From an uncultured Eubacterium sp. (GTDB taxonomy: Bacteria; Bacillota; Clostridia; Lachnospirales; Lachnospiraceae), in the NCBI GenBank assembly GCA_947642745.1, contig CANRTU010000018.1:1-64000 (forward strand): 64,000 nucleotides of DNA. The letters are read 5' to 3'. The notes beneath the pieces are model-generated. The model was not told where the DNA came from, ran no database searches, and saw nothing but the letters and a program-made list of their open reading frames with translations. This document shows, in pieces, positions 46,581 to 55,811 of this stretch (position 1 is the stretch's first letter; each line of letters opens with the position of its first letter). The position numbers and the translations under genes are program-made.

Positions 46581-47867
46581 TTATTCATAAGGGATCATTT
46601 CATCCGATTCCTGAAATACAGCCTGCTGCGTATGTTTGTTTTCATAAAAATCCCCGGTATCTTTTATCAATCCCCGTTCAACAGCAATGTCATACAACTC
46701 TGTTCCGGGATACGGGGTAACCGGACGAATCGTTCTGATCTGTGCCCCGTCATCATACTTTAACAAAAACTCCACGTCTTTTTTCAGGACGTCCCTGTCT
46801 TCATCAAGATTCCCAAATATAATATTCAGCCCGGGAGAAATTCCAGCTTTCCGTGTGTTTTCTATCCCTGTAATAATCATATCTGTAGTGAGATTTTTGC
46901 GCATACGCCGCAAAGCCCCGTTATCCATTGATTCTATGCCATAATTAATAAACACACATCCTGCCGCTTTTAACATACGCAGCATTTCCATATCCTGAGA
47001 AGCATAATTAAGCCTTCCCTGACACCAGAATTTTATCCCCAGATTACAGTCAATAAATGCCTGTGCGATTTCTTTTGTCCTTTTAACTGATGACATCAAA
47101 AGCTCATCATCAAAAATAATATAATTTACACGAAAACGTTCCTTCAATTCTTTGATTTCATTGATAATACCCGGTATAGAACGTGGCCGGAATCCGCTGT
47201 CCATCCGGTAACAAAAATTGCAATGAAACGGACATCCCCTGCCGCTTAACATCGAAAGACTTCTGTCACTACGGCTGGCGTTTGGATTCTGATATAACAC
47301 ATAGTGTTCCATAGTAAACAGATCCCAGGCGGGATATGGAATCGCATCCACATCCTGAATCAGCGGTCTTCCCGGATTATGGACAAACTGATTATTTTCA
47401 TCCAGATAAGCCATTCCTTTTACATCCCGGAAATCTCCGCCCCGTTGTAAAACTCCCAGCATTTCCTTACAGGTTTCTTCCCCTTCTCCAATTACAACAG
47501 CGTCCACTCCCGCAAAATTACGCAAAAAATATTCAGGATCCGGAGAAGGCAGATGTCCCCCCATCCAGAAAAATGGTTTTCTCCCTTCCCGCCTGAAAAT
47601 TTCTGTCTTCGCATTGCTGACTGCCTCTGCGATCTGCTTTATCTTTCTGTACTGATAATACCCGCCGCAGCCGCCAATACCAATTGCGTCAAAATAGTGT
47701 CTCTCCAGATATTCCTTCAGTTCTCTTTCCGTATAGTGATAAATATTCTGTTCATATATTTCCACCTCACAGCCAATGGATAATAAAGCGGACGCAATAT
47801 ATCCGGTCCCTAACGGAAAATAACTGATATGACTGTCATTGTCATAGGCTATCAAAAGTACTTTCAT
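46581..47867 (-). CDS. Radical SAM protein with B12-binding-like domain
   Basis: This protein has 428 residues and starts behind GGGAGGAATTTAA. Residues 1-140 match the cobalamin-binding-like domain (MKVLLIAYDNDSHISYFPLG, then AVVIGEGEET). The histidine ligand motif DxHxxG is not obvious. The radical SAM cluster motif is RGCPFHCNFCY (CxxxCxxC), followed by FDDELLMSS and YGIESMDNGALRRMRK. Family members methylate or rearrange unactivated carbons. In a glycan locus, C-methylation or a branched-sugar step is plausible, although the substrate is unknown. Start and stop are clear of neighbours by 34-62 bases. Confidence 0.82.
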   Translation of the reverse strand: MKVLLIAYDNDSHISYFPLGTGYIASALLSIGCEVEIYEQNIYHYTERELKEYLERHYFDAIGIGGCGGYYQYRKIKQIAEAVSNAKTEIFRREGRKPFFWMGGHLPSPDPEYFLRNFAGVDAVVIGEGEETCKEMLGVLQRGGDFRDVKGMAYLDENNQFVHNPGRPLIQDVDAIPYPAWDLFTMEHYVLYQNPNASRSDRSLSMLSGRGCPFHCNFCYRMDSGFRPRSIPGIINEIKELKERFRVNYIIFDDELLMSSVKRTKEIAQAFIDCNLGIKFWCQGRLNYASQDMEMLRMLKAAGCVFINYGIESMDNGALRRMRKNLTTDMIITGIENTRKAGISPGLNIIFGNLDEDRDVLKKDVEFLLKYDDGAQIRTIRPVTPYPGTELYDIAVERGLIKDTGDFYENKHTQQAVFQESDEMIPYE

Positions 47868-47929
47868 TTAAATTCCTCCCTGTCGTGCATACTTCCCGCA
47901 CTCTTCAAAAAGCAGCTCTCTATAGCCTG

Positions 47930-48763
47930 CTACCAGCATGTCCTTCCTCCATCAACGGTTAAGATACTCCCCGTCATATAGCTGCTCGCTTCTGATATCA
48001 GATATAGTATGGTACTTTTATATTCATCTGTATCCGCCATCCTGTTCATTGGTATCAGATTCGTCAGTTTTTTCACAAATTCTTTGTCCTGCCCGTTAAA
48101 AACCCCGGCCGGACACAGTGCGTTCACACGTATCCCTTTTTCGGCATAATATGTGGCAAGATATCTGGTCAGCCCAATCAGTCCATGCTTAATAACTGAA
48201 TACGTTACAGGTTTTACCGTCTGCTGCTCATCCATCAGTCCTTCCCTGCGGTATATTCTCTGATCCGGCGCAATGATTCCCAGATCTGAAGAAATATTAA
48301 GGATCACTCCTTTTTTCTGCTTTGCCATAATGCCACCGAATACCTGGGAACAGATAAATGATCCCGTCAGTCCCACAGCCAGGTCATCCAGCCAGATCTG
48401 TAACGGAAAATTTTCGAACTGTATGGCTTTCATATTCTGTGTCTTATTTTCTACTTTCGGATTGTTCGCCGCATTGTTGATTAAAATATCTATATGTCCA
48501 TACTTTTCCAAAAGCTTTTCCGCAATGACTTTCAGTTCATCAGCCTTTGTAATGTCCAGGGCACAGGTTTCCATCCGGCAGCCGTCATACTTACTGGTCA
48601 TGTTATCCCTGGCATCACGAAGCGCTGTCTCAGATATATCGAGCAGCACAGGAATTCCTTTTCCTTCTATTACCGCCTCTGCGTGTTTTTTCCCCAGCAG
48701 CCCTGCTCCTCCCGTTATAATCACTACACGGTCTTCTATAAAAAATCTGTCTGTTGCGGTCAT
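47930..48763 (-). CDS. Short-chain dehydrogenase/reductase
   Basis: This protein has 277 residues and starts at MTATDRFFIEDRVVII behind GAATACAGGAGGCAGAA. It overlaps the nitrilase-like gene by four bases (ATGA). The NAD(P) motif is TGGAGLLG, NNAAN is the active-site strand, and YSVIKHGLIG holds the catalytic Tyr-Lys. The C-terminal SYMTGSILTVDGGRTCW is intact. It resembles the dehydrogenases found beside NeuB/CMP-sugar genes in sialic-acid-like clusters. It would oxidise or reduce a sugar intermediate. Confidence 0.85.
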   Translation of the reverse strand: MTATDRFFIEDRVVIITGGAGLLGKKHAEAVIEGKGIPVLLDISETALRDARDNMTSKYDGCRMETCALDITKADELKVIAEKLLEKYGHIDILINNAANNPKVENKTQNMKAIQFENFPLQIWLDDLAVGLTGSFICSQVFGGIMAKQKKGVILNISSDLGIIAPDQRIYRREGLMDEQQTVKPVTYSVIKHGLIGLTRYLATYYAEKGIRVNALCPAGVFNGQDKEFVKKLTNLIPMNRMADTDEYKSTILYLISEASSYMTGSILTVDGGRTCW

Positions 48764-49545
48764 TTCTGCCTCCTGTATTCCGCTATATATAAATCCCACT
48801 TTCTATCTCTTTTCACCGGAAATCTGTTGCGTATTTCAGCAACATGATCCTCCAGACTGACCAGCAATATTCCAGACTCCGCTCCCCTCGTACAGACCAT
48901 TCTTCCATCCGCCGCAATACAGCATGATTTTCCGCCATATACAGCCCCGTCCATTTCTCCTGTACAATTGACTGCCAGAATATAACACTGATTTTCTATC
49001 GCTCTCGCACGCAGCAGACATTCCCAATGTTCCTGTCTTTTTTGCGGCCAGTTTGCGGGAATCAGTATAATATCCGCTGTTCTGGAAGCGATCTGAAACA
49101 ATTCCGGAAATCTCAGATCGTAACAAATAAAAGTACTCCAGTTATACCCTCCAAGCTGAAAATAAACAATCTGACTCCCTGCTGAAAAAAAACGGTCTTC
49201 ATCCGCATAGGAAAACGGATGTATTTTTACATAATCCGAAATCACGTTTCCCTGTTCACTGATCACTGAATAATGATTTTCCGCCAGACTCTCTGTCTGC
49301 TTTACCCAGCCAATACCTGTCACAATATGATATTCCCTTGCAATTTCACAAAACCGCCTCAGGGTCTGCCCATCCTTTTCCGCTGTCAACGCTGTATTCA
49401 TGGAAAATCCTGTCAGACTCATCTCCGGAAAAAAAACTGCCCCGGCGCCAAGAGACGCTGACTGACGGATATATTCTATCGCCTTTTGTTCATTTTTCTT
49501 TTTGTCTTCCCATATGATATTTGTCTGGGCTAACGCAACTTTCAT
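48760..49545 (-). CDS. Carbon-nitrogen hydrolase (nitrilase superfamily)
   Basis: This protein has 261 residues. The start at MKVALAQTNIIWED behind AGGACAGGATCA is chosen over an upstream in-frame ATG. The catalytic triad is visible: Glu41 in FFPEMSLTGF, Lys near 107 in DYVKIHPF and Cys near 143 in TFICYDLRFPE. The family hydrolyses amides such as omega-amido acids or carbamoyl groups. In this locus it may remove an amide from a sugar-acid or amino-sugar intermediate, which is inference. It overlaps the next gene downstream by four bases. Confidence 0.85.
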   Translation of the reverse strand: MKVALAQTNIIWEDKKKNEQKAIEYIRQSASLGAGAVFFPEMSLTGFSMNTALTAEKDGQTLRRFCEIAREYHIVTGIGWVKQTESLAENHYSVISEQGNVISDYVKIHPFSYADEDRFFSAGSQIVYFQLGGYNWSTFICYDLRFPELFQIASRTADIILIPANWPQKRQEHWECLLRARAIENQCYILAVNCTGEMDGAVYGGKSCCIAADGRMVCTRGAESGILLVSLEDHVAEIRNRFPVKRDRKWDLYIAEYRRQK

Positions 49546-49565
49546 TGATCCTGTCCTTTTACATT

Positions 49566-50348
49566 TCAAAAAACTGTTGACCGGTTCTGTCCTCCGTCTA
49601 TGACCAGCGTGGTTCCTGTAATAAAAGAGGCGCAGTCTGATGCCAGAAACACCACCGCATTCGCAACTTCTTCCGGTGTTGCAAACCGACGCATGGGCAC
49701 TGCCTGCCCGATATATGATCTGACGCCTGCTTCGTCTTGTTGAAGAAGCTCTTCCCACCGTCCGCCTTTATAGAATATATTTCCGGGAATTACACTGTTT
49801 ACACGTATTTTTTTAGCCGCATAATCATCTGATAAATATTTCGAAAATACACACACGCCCTGTTTGGCAGCGGCATATGCATAAGGCGCCCGGATTGCCT
49901 GACATGCCGCCAGGGAAGAGACTGTTACGATACTTCCCCCTTTGTGGCTGTCCCAGATACTTTCCATCCCTTTTATCAGCCTTACTGTACTAAACAGATT
50001 GATTTCATAACTAATGTTCCATGCTTTTATGTCAAGCTGGTCTGCAGATACAGGACGGCCGCTTCCCGCATTGGCGATCACACAGTCTGCGCTTCCAAAA
50101 CTCTTTCGTGTATGATCGCATATTTTACGGATACCCTCTTCTGATGCCGCATCTCCAACGCAAAGAAACACCCTGTTTTTTCCAAACTGCTGTTCCAGCA
50201 GATTCTTTTTTTCTTCGGCCTTTCTGCCATTTCTCCCATTGATCATGACAGCCGCCCCTTCTTCCAGAAATTTGCGGGCCACCGCAAAACCCGTCCCACT
50301 GGTTGATGCTGTCACCACCACTTTTTTATCTTTCAGATGCAAATCCAT
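49566..50348 (-). CDS. Short-chain dehydrogenase/reductase
   Basis: This protein has 260 residues and starts at MDLHLKDKKVVVTAST behind AGAAAGG. The cofactor motif is TASTSGTGFAVA, NAGSG is the mid-strand motif, and YAYAAAKQGVCVF holds Tyr-x3-Lys. The C-terminus ITGTTLVIDGGQ is standard. It is unlike the neighbouring dehydrogenase, so the locus has two distinct oxidoreductases. The substrate is unknown but probably a sugar. Confidence 0.85.
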   Translation of the reverse strand: MDLHLKDKKVVVTASTSGTGFAVARKFLEEGAAVMINGRNGRKAEEKKNLLEQQFGKNRVFLCVGDAASEEGIRKICDHTRKSFGSADCVIANAGSGRPVSADQLDIKAWNISYEINLFSTVRLIKGMESIWDSHKGGSIVTVSSLAACQAIRAPYAYAAAKQGVCVFSKYLSDDYAAKKIRVNSVIPGNIFYKGGRWEELLQQDEAGVRSYIGQAVPMRRFATPEEVANAVVFLASDCASFITGTTLVIDGGQNRSTVF

Positions 50349-50420
50349 GCTGTAACCTTTCTGTTTTCCATGACAAAACCATCCGGACTGACCGTTTGCG
50401 GAATTTACCAACAAAGCGCA

Positions 50421-51386
50421 TCAGCTGGCAGTCTCTTTACTTTTGGATGCCACAACAAACAGATTGGATGTCAGTTTATATTTTGACAATATATCAAAAT
50501 ACTTCTGGTTCATCTCCGCCAGAAGGGCGTTCACCGCATCCCCCGCACATTTTACTCTTTCATCTTTATCATCAAAATCTATCGCAGGCACATGCAGGCC
50601 AAACGTACCATTTTCCTGCGGTCCATTGTTAAAATACCAGTATATATGATTTAGCAGATTATAATCCTGTATATGATAAATGTTTTCCACCTTAAAACCA
50701 CATTTGTTTAAAATTTTGCTGACTGACCTTTCTGAAAAATAACTCAGATGCGCTTCGTGAAAATAAAACTCTTCGTATGCGGGAATTTTCCACAATTTTC
50801 TCAACGGTTCTTCCAGATCCGGGATTTCTATAAACACTTTACCGTCATTTCTTAATCTTTTATGTACATCAGTCAGAAACCGCTGTGGATCAACAATATG
50901 TTCCAGCACCTGGAAAAAACTGATATAATCAAACTGCCGTTCCTTCCAGTCTATGTCAGAAATTTCCTGCGAATACACAGGTATCTTCCAGTTTTCCTCA
51001 ACAAAGCGGGCGCACCCGGTAGAAAGTTCAATTCCAGTCACAGACCTGAATTCATTTCTGACGGCAGATAAAAACTGACCTGCAGAACAGCCTATTTCCA
51101 GAAAATCTCTTTCCCTGTCAAAATAATCGCCTATAATATTAAGCCTGGTCTGCTGATACATCCGTCGTTCCCGGTATATTTCTTCCGGACTCTGTTCCCC
51201 GTCATCCGCAATATTATCCTTAAATTTTTTCCGGTATTCTTTATCATAATATTCTGCCGCATTATCAAATCCGGCCTGCAGCATTCCATAATCACATTGC
51301 GGACAATAATAAACTGATCCCGTCCCCAGACGCAGCCGTTTTGTAAGTATATGCATTTTATCATTTCCACAGATCGTACATCTCAT
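50421..51386 (-). CDS. SAM-dependent methyltransferase with zinc-binding N-terminus
   Basis: This protein has 321 residues. The N-terminal MRCTICGNDKM and YYCPQCDYGM give a four-cysteine zinc ribbon (CxxC...CxxC), as in sugar C-methyltransferase-type proteins. The SAM domain has FLEIGCSAGQFLSAV as motif I and FFQVLEHIVDP as the post-motif. FFHEAHLSYFSERS (here YFHEAHLSYFSERS) matches the common sugar-methyltransferase segment. It lies four bases upstream of a VOC-family gene's end in an apparent operon. Confidence 0.85.
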   Translation of the reverse strand: MRCTICGNDKMHILTKRLRLGTGSVYYCPQCDYGMLQAGFDNAAEYYDKEYRKKFKDNIADDGEQSPEEIYRERRMYQQTRLNIIGDYFDRERDFLEIGCSAGQFLSAVRNEFRSVTGIELSTGCARFVEENWKIPVYSQEISDIDWKERQFDYISFFQVLEHIVDPQRFLTDVHKRLRNDGKVFIEIPDLEEPLRKLWKIPAYEEFYFHEAHLSYFSERSVSKILNKCGFKVENIYHIQDYNLLNHIYWYFNNGPQENGTFGLHVPAIDFDDKDERVKCAGDAVNALLAEMNQKYFDILSKYKLTSNLFVVASKSKETAS

Positions 51387-51389
51387 TTT

Positions 51390-51833
51390 CTATTTTTCCT
51401 CCCGCCCCAGTTCCTCCACGAGTTCAAGATAATTTCCCTCAATATCCCTGGCAAAAAACACCCTGGCCTTTCCATCGGGAGAATCACATGGTTCCGACAA
51501 AATAATACATTGCTTTTCCTTTAATTTCCGATACATTTCCCCAGCTGATTCAACGGTAACCGCTACATGTATTCTGCCGCATCTGTAAATCTTTTCATTC
51601 CACAGGAGATCATCCGCCGCATTCTGGCAATGAATCAGTTCAATGATGGAATGATCTTCAAATTCCAGCTTACAGACTTCAATCTCCATGTCTGTTTCAT
51701 TAAACAGGCGTTCTGTATACGGGCCGTTTTCCTTTTGATGTACAACAACCTGTAACTGAAACAGCTCTTTATAAAAAGAAACCATTGCTTCCAGATTTCT
51801 TACATAGATACCTGTATGTCTGATTCCCTTCAT
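51390..51833 (-). CDS. VOC (glyoxalase-like) family protein
   Basis: This protein has 147 residues and two beta-alpha-beta-beta-beta units: GIRHTGIYVRNLEAMVSFYK with first metal His, and GRIHVAVTVESAGEMYRKL with the second. ARVFFARDIEGNYLELVEE closes the fold with the Glu ligand. Vicinal-oxygen-chelate proteins catalyse isomerisation, epimerisation or dioxygenation. In this operon it could epimerise a sugar intermediate. The start follows GAGGAG. Confidence 0.8.
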   Translation of the reverse strand: MKGIRHTGIYVRNLEAMVSFYKELFQLQVVVHQKENGPYTERLFNETDMEIEVCKLEFEDHSIIELIHCQNAADDLLWNEKIYRCGRIHVAVTVESAGEMYRKLKEKQCIILSEPCDSPDGKARVFFARDIEGNYLELVEELGREEK

Positions 51834-51856
51834 AACTATAAACTCCTCAGCATCCT

Positions 51857-52687
51857 CTATTTTTTCCGGGCCAGTATCCTGTATGTATGGCCAGACATAT
51901 ATTCATCCTGCTGTTCCCCGGATGTCCGGCAACATGGGTATACAGTGACAGAAAATCCATTTTTATCCAGAATATGTTCCAGTTGTTCCGGAGTATAAGA
52001 ATGTATGACATTTTTAAAATAATCCCTGGCATTACTATCCCTCTGGATAAAACACTTTTCATTGACCAGGTTGTGATCCTGATCCAGAGACATTTTCTGT
52101 AGACAGTATTCAAACGGATCAGCCTGTGGAAACTCCTCCCATATACGAAGTACCCCTTCTTTTTCAATCTGTTTCATCAGATATGAATAGTCAATAATTT
52201 CCAGATACAGGTATCCATGTTTTTTTAACGCTTTAGCGACCCACCTGAATGTTTCTTCTTCCGCCAGATCATACAACGGGGCTATAATCTGTAAAACAAT
52301 ATCCACCATTATGATACAGTCAAATTCATCCTCTCTCGTTTTATCCTCCAGGAAATTCTGATTTCTGTTTTCTACCCTGTAACAGGATAATAAATCCGCA
52401 AATCTGGACGCCAGTAAACATCTGCTATTGCTTACTTCATAATTGACCCCGTGTTTTAGCAGATTCCGCTTCTCCAGACAATACAATAATTTTCCGTTTC
52501 CTCCGCCAATCTCACAGATGTCCAGGCCCGTTTTTCCTGTATAGATCTGTTGTTCGATAAAATCTGCGTTTTCTTGTGCTGAACTCATCCTGAGATCACA
52601 ATATCTGCGCAATTCTTTATCAGAAAAATGATGTCCCTGTATATATTCCACATGATCGTAACTGCCCAGATTATCCATATTATTCAT
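51857..52687 (-). CDS. Putative sugar methyltransferase
   Basis: This protein has 276 residues. The start at MNNMDNLGSYDHV is favoured because GGAG lies about ten bases upstream. It overlaps the aminotransferase gene by eight bases. The SAM-binding motif is DICEIGGGNGKLLYCLE, and FDCIIMVDIVLQII is the motif-IV region. The family resembles putative sugar O-methyltransferases of surface-glycan loci. The C-terminal EYMSGHTYRILARK is complete. Substrate unknown. Confidence 0.75.
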   Translation of the reverse strand: MNNMDNLGSYDHVEYIQGHHFSDKELRRYCDLRMSSAQENADFIEQQIYTGKTGLDICEIGGGNGKLLYCLEKRNLLKHGVNYEVSNSRCLLASRFADLLSCYRVENRNQNFLEDKTREDEFDCIIMVDIVLQIIAPLYDLAEEETFRWVAKALKKHGYLYLEIIDYSYLMKQIEKEGVLRIWEEFPQADPFEYCLQKMSLDQDHNLVNEKCFIQRDSNARDYFKNVIHSYTPEQLEHILDKNGFSVTVYPCCRTSGEQQDEYMSGHTYRILARKK

Positions 52688-54083
52688 CTTTATCTGTCTC
52701 CGCAATTATCTCTTCCATTGACTCAGCCAGTACATCCATCGCTTCCGCTAATGCGTTGTCTGTTATCGTAAGAGGAGGCCCGATTTTAATTGTGCCTGTC
52801 ATTGTCCGTATGGACATTACACCTTTTTCAAAAGCCCGTTCAATCACCCTGTCTACAAACTCCGCATCCAGCTCTTTTGTACCGGGTTTTACAATTACTG
52901 CCGCAAATGCCATTCCCATTCCATGGATAGATTTTATCCTGTCTGGAAATTTATCTTTCATGACACGAAACTTCTCTAATATAATATGCTCTTTTCTTTT
53001 AGCCTCTTCCACCAGATGATGTTCTTCGAGATACTTTAAACTGGCCAGTGCGGATGCGCATGGTAACGGACTGCCCCCATGCGTACTGTTCAGCGAACCG
53101 TCCACGTCCAGTATTTTTGCGTTTCCCAGAACTGCGGATAACGGCAACGCCCCACTGACTGCCTTGCCACAACAGATAAGATCAACATCTATGTCATAAT
53201 ACTCATATCCAAACAGCCTGCCTGTCCTGCCAAACCCTGCCTGGACCTCATCTGAAACAAGTAACGCCTCTTTTTCTGTTATAAATTCTCTTAAAGCTTT
53301 GATATATCCCACCGGATAAAATAAAGCAGCCCATCCCTGGTATGGCTCAAAAATAGCTCCCGCTATAGTATCCAGATCAACGCCGGACTCCTCCAGCGAC
53401 CGGATATCCCTGGCAAACAGTTTCCTGCCTGTTTCTTCATCATAGATCTGGCTCATATCCTCAAACGCATCTGTAGGACATGGAAGATGATAAATGCACG
53501 GATCCATATTTCCGATCCATCGCCATGCGGACGGCTTTCCAGCCATTGTCTGCGCCCCCAGGGTTTTGCCATGAAAAGCTCCCCCGAATGCGATCATCCC
53601 TAATTTTTCCGGGTTTTTTCTGATTCCATTCATCCGGCATAATTTCAGGGCGCATTCCGTAGTCTCACTGCCCGTTGTTAACAGAAACGCTTTATCCATA
53701 TGGGCGGGAGCCATTTTAACGAGCTGTTCTGTGAGCAGTGAACGTTCCTCCAGAAAATAATAATAACTATTCAGCATCGGCTTTTGAATCATCCGCTCCA
53801 AAGCCTTTACCATTTCAGGATTTCCATGCCCTGTGTTTGTCACAAATATTCCGGATGACAGGTCGATCCACTTATTTCCCCATTTATCATAGATATGATA
53901 ATCAGTTGCATGATCCCACACGGCATAGAGCTGGTGATTCATGGACCAGGGTTCATATTTTAATGAACGCTCTATAATTTCCATACTTTCCGGTACCGGG
54001 ATCTTCGTACATATTGTTCTTTCAGCTGTATGAATCTGTTTTACTTCTTTTGGTTTTCTACGAAATAAGTATTCCTGTTTCAT
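52680..54083 (-). CDS. Class III PLP-dependent aminotransferase
   Basis: This protein has 467 residues. The motifs are LLTTGSETTECALKLCRM, GGAFHGKTLGAQTMAGKP, and LLVSDEVQAGFGRTGRLF with the PLP-binding Asp. The probable PLP Lys is in LICCGKAVSGALPLSAVLG near 309. The family includes 4-aminobutyrate and acetylornithine aminotransferases. Placed between CMP-sugar and methyltransferase genes, it probably aminates a sugar or sugar-acid aldehyde rather than acting in amino-acid metabolism, which is inference. Composition is AT-rich relative to the flanks. Confidence 0.85.
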   Translation of the reverse strand: MKQEYLFRRKPKEVKQIHTAERTICTKIPVPESMEIIERSLKYEPWSMNHQLYAVWDHATDYHIYDKWGNKWIDLSSGIFVTNTGHGNPEMVKALERMIQKPMLNSYYYFLEERSLLTEQLVKMAPAHMDKAFLLTTGSETTECALKLCRMNGIRKNPEKLGMIAFGGAFHGKTLGAQTMAGKPSAWRWIGNMDPCIYHLPCPTDAFEDMSQIYDEETGRKLFARDIRSLEESGVDLDTIAGAIFEPYQGWAALFYPVGYIKALREFITEKEALLVSDEVQAGFGRTGRLFGYEYYDIDVDLICCGKAVSGALPLSAVLGNAKILDVDGSLNSTHGGSPLPCASALASLKYLEEHHLVEEAKRKEHIILEKFRVMKDKFPDRIKSIHGMGMAFAAVIVKPGTKELDAEFVDRVIERAFEKGVMSIRTMTGTIKIGPPLTITDNALAEAMDVLAESMEEIIAETDKDE

Positions 54084-54109
54084 GATTTATCATCCATTCT
54101 GTTTAAATT

Positions 54110-54901
54110 TTATACCTGAAATTCCCTCTGGAAATTTCGTTTCAGGTATTCATATAACGGGGAACCTTTTTTATCAATCTGGTACTGTACGTATTCCAGA
54201 TCTTCAGGCGTATCTATTTCCACACAATACGGGGATTCAAAGCCTGTCATCTTACTCCCGTGAAGCCGTCCATTTTGTATAACAAAGCTGCTCTTAAGCA
54301 CATCCACATATCCATCTGGTATATATACATCCGAAAATCCCTGCCTTGCGCCATTTGCGGTGTCATTATCAATATTTTCCTGTATGCTTTTAAAATACCC
54401 TTCACTGGTCTTTAGAAACCATTTATAAGGAGATTCTGGCGCCTTATGGGCAGACCGCAGAGAATGACAGTCCGCAGATGAAACGCATTCCAGAATTGCC
54501 CTGTCAACAATTTTTATATCACGAACCGGCGTTGTAGGACGTAAATGCACGAAATATTCTGGTATTACGCCTTCCTGTTCATACATAAAATTTATGGCAT
54601 GTTCTACAAATTCAATGTCACCAGACGTATCCTTCGCATACTCTGATGGCCTTAAAAACGGAACCTCCGCTCCAAAATAACCTGCTATTTTCGCAATTTC
54701 TTCTGAATCCGTAGAAACGATCACCCTGTCAATCCGCTCTGCCAGCAGTCCGGCCACTATGGAATAAGCAATCAGCGGATAGCCTTTGATTAGCTGTATA
54801 TTTTTCTTTGGAACCCCTTTCGAACCGCCTCTTGCCGGTATGAGGGCCACTACCTGATTCCGATCCGTTTTTTTTAAATATTCCTGTTTATGTTCAAACA
54901 T
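54110..54901 (-). CDS. CMP-sugar-acid cytidylyltransferase (NeuA-like)
   Basis: This protein has 263 residues. The start at MFEHKQEYL is used, although an ATG six codons upstream is equally possible. The nucleotide-binding motif is ALIPARGGSKGVPKKN, with IVSTDSEEIAKIA, LRPTTPVRDIKI and FESPYCVEIDTPEDLEY giving the metal-binding Asp. It activates a nonulosonic or related sugar acid with CTP. Its overlap with the isomerase gene and closeness to the synthase gene mark one pathway. The exact acid cannot be told from sequence. Confidence 0.88.
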   Translation of the reverse strand: MFEHKQEYLKKTDRNQVVALIPARGGSKGVPKKNIQLIKGYPLIAYSIVAGLLAERIDRVIVSTDSEEIAKIAGYFGAEVPFLRPSEYAKDTSGDIEFVEHAINFMYEQEGVIPEYFVHLRPTTPVRDIKIVDRAILECVSSADCHSLRSAHKAPESPYKWFLKTSEGYFKSIQENIDNDTANGARQGFSDVYIPDGYVDVLKSSFVIQNGRLHGSKMTGFESPYCVEIDTPEDLEYVQYQIDKKGSPLYEYLKRNFQREFQV

Positions 54902-55757
54902 GTGATACCTGTAACCCATATTTTTTGATATATCCGTTCACAAATTCCATCTGGCTGGCAATCGTTTTTTCTTCTTCCCCATCAATGCCACGTGCTGCCT
55001 GAAGAATAAAATTATTCCTGTATTTTATTTCTCCAAGTCCCCGGAATAAACGGTCAAAATCCGCGCTGCCTGTTCCGGGCGCAACTGTTGTGCCATGGTA
55101 AACCCTGTCCTTAATATGAATATTGTAGATAGAATCTCCCAAAACAGTAACTTCTTCGTATGAATCATATCCTGATCCGGAACTGTTTCCGCTGTCATAA
55201 TTAGCGCCAATTCCCATCCCGTCAAATTCCATCAGAAAGGCCGCAAAATCCTGCGGACCCAGATCTGTTTCCAGCGCTATACGCACCGGTGTATCTGTCT
55301 GTTCCACTACCTGTAACAGCCAGTCTTTGAATTTTCTTTTTTCCATATCATTTTTTAAAGATGAATCATCCACCAGGGGAATCTCAATCAGACCGATATC
55401 CAGTTCCTTCATTGCGTCAAAAACTCTGCGGATAATCTGCGAGTTCTCATCCCGGATCAGACCCTCTCTGTCTGATCCGGCTTTATAAAACGGTCTGCGC
55501 ATAAAATAATCAAAACATACCGCAGGAACCTGTACATTCGTTTTTGCTACTACATTCCGTATCCTGTCCCGTCCCTCTGTTGTCCACAATGGATTTTGCG
55601 TATAGTTCTCATAATCAAAAATAAATTCGATATCATCCAGCCCCAGACGCTTTGCTGTATAAAATTCATTTTCCCAGTTCTCAAAGGGAAAAAACTGTAT
55701 TCCACGTCCTTCGGGCGGCGTAAGCCGCCCCTGCATAATTCCAATCCGGTGTTTCAA
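54894..55757 (-). CDS. TIM-barrel sugar isomerase/epimerase
   Basis: This protein has 287 residues of the xylose isomerase-like superfamily: GIMQGRLTPPEGRGIQFFP, DIEFIFDYEN, IEIPLVDDSS, IALETDLGP and NIHIKDRVYHGTTVAPGTG. The Glu, Asp and His metal ligands of the hydroxypyruvate isomerase/tagatose epimerase fold are in place. Similar proteins stand next to NeuB genes in legionaminic-type loci. It may supply the aldose precursor used by the synthase. It overlaps the cytidylyltransferase gene by eight bases. Confidence 0.8.
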   Translation of the reverse strand: MKHRIGIMQGRLTPPEGRGIQFFPFENWENEFYTAKRLGLDDIEFIFDYENYTQNPLWTTEGRDRIRNVVAKTNVQVPAVCFDYFMRRPFYKAGSDREGLIRDENSQIIRRVFDAMKELDIGLIEIPLVDDSSLKNDMEKRKFKDWLLQVVEQTDTPVRIALETDLGPQDFAAFLMEFDGMGIGANYDSGNSSGSGYDSYEEVTVLGDSIYNIHIKDRVYHGTTVAPGTGSADFDRLFRGLGEIKYRNNFILQAARGIDGEEEKTIASQMEFVNGYIKKYGLQVSHV

Positions 55758-55811
55758 CCTGCCGCCCTCTTTCTGGTATCTTCTGCCAATACCTTTTTAT
55801 GCTTTTTAATT

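Noticed and set aside
48760-49758. Longer nitrilase start with a 71-residue N-terminal extension
   Set aside because: The extension is antisense-like to the neighbouring dehydrogenase end and has no family similarity. The internal ATG has a ribosome binding site and matches the usual family start.
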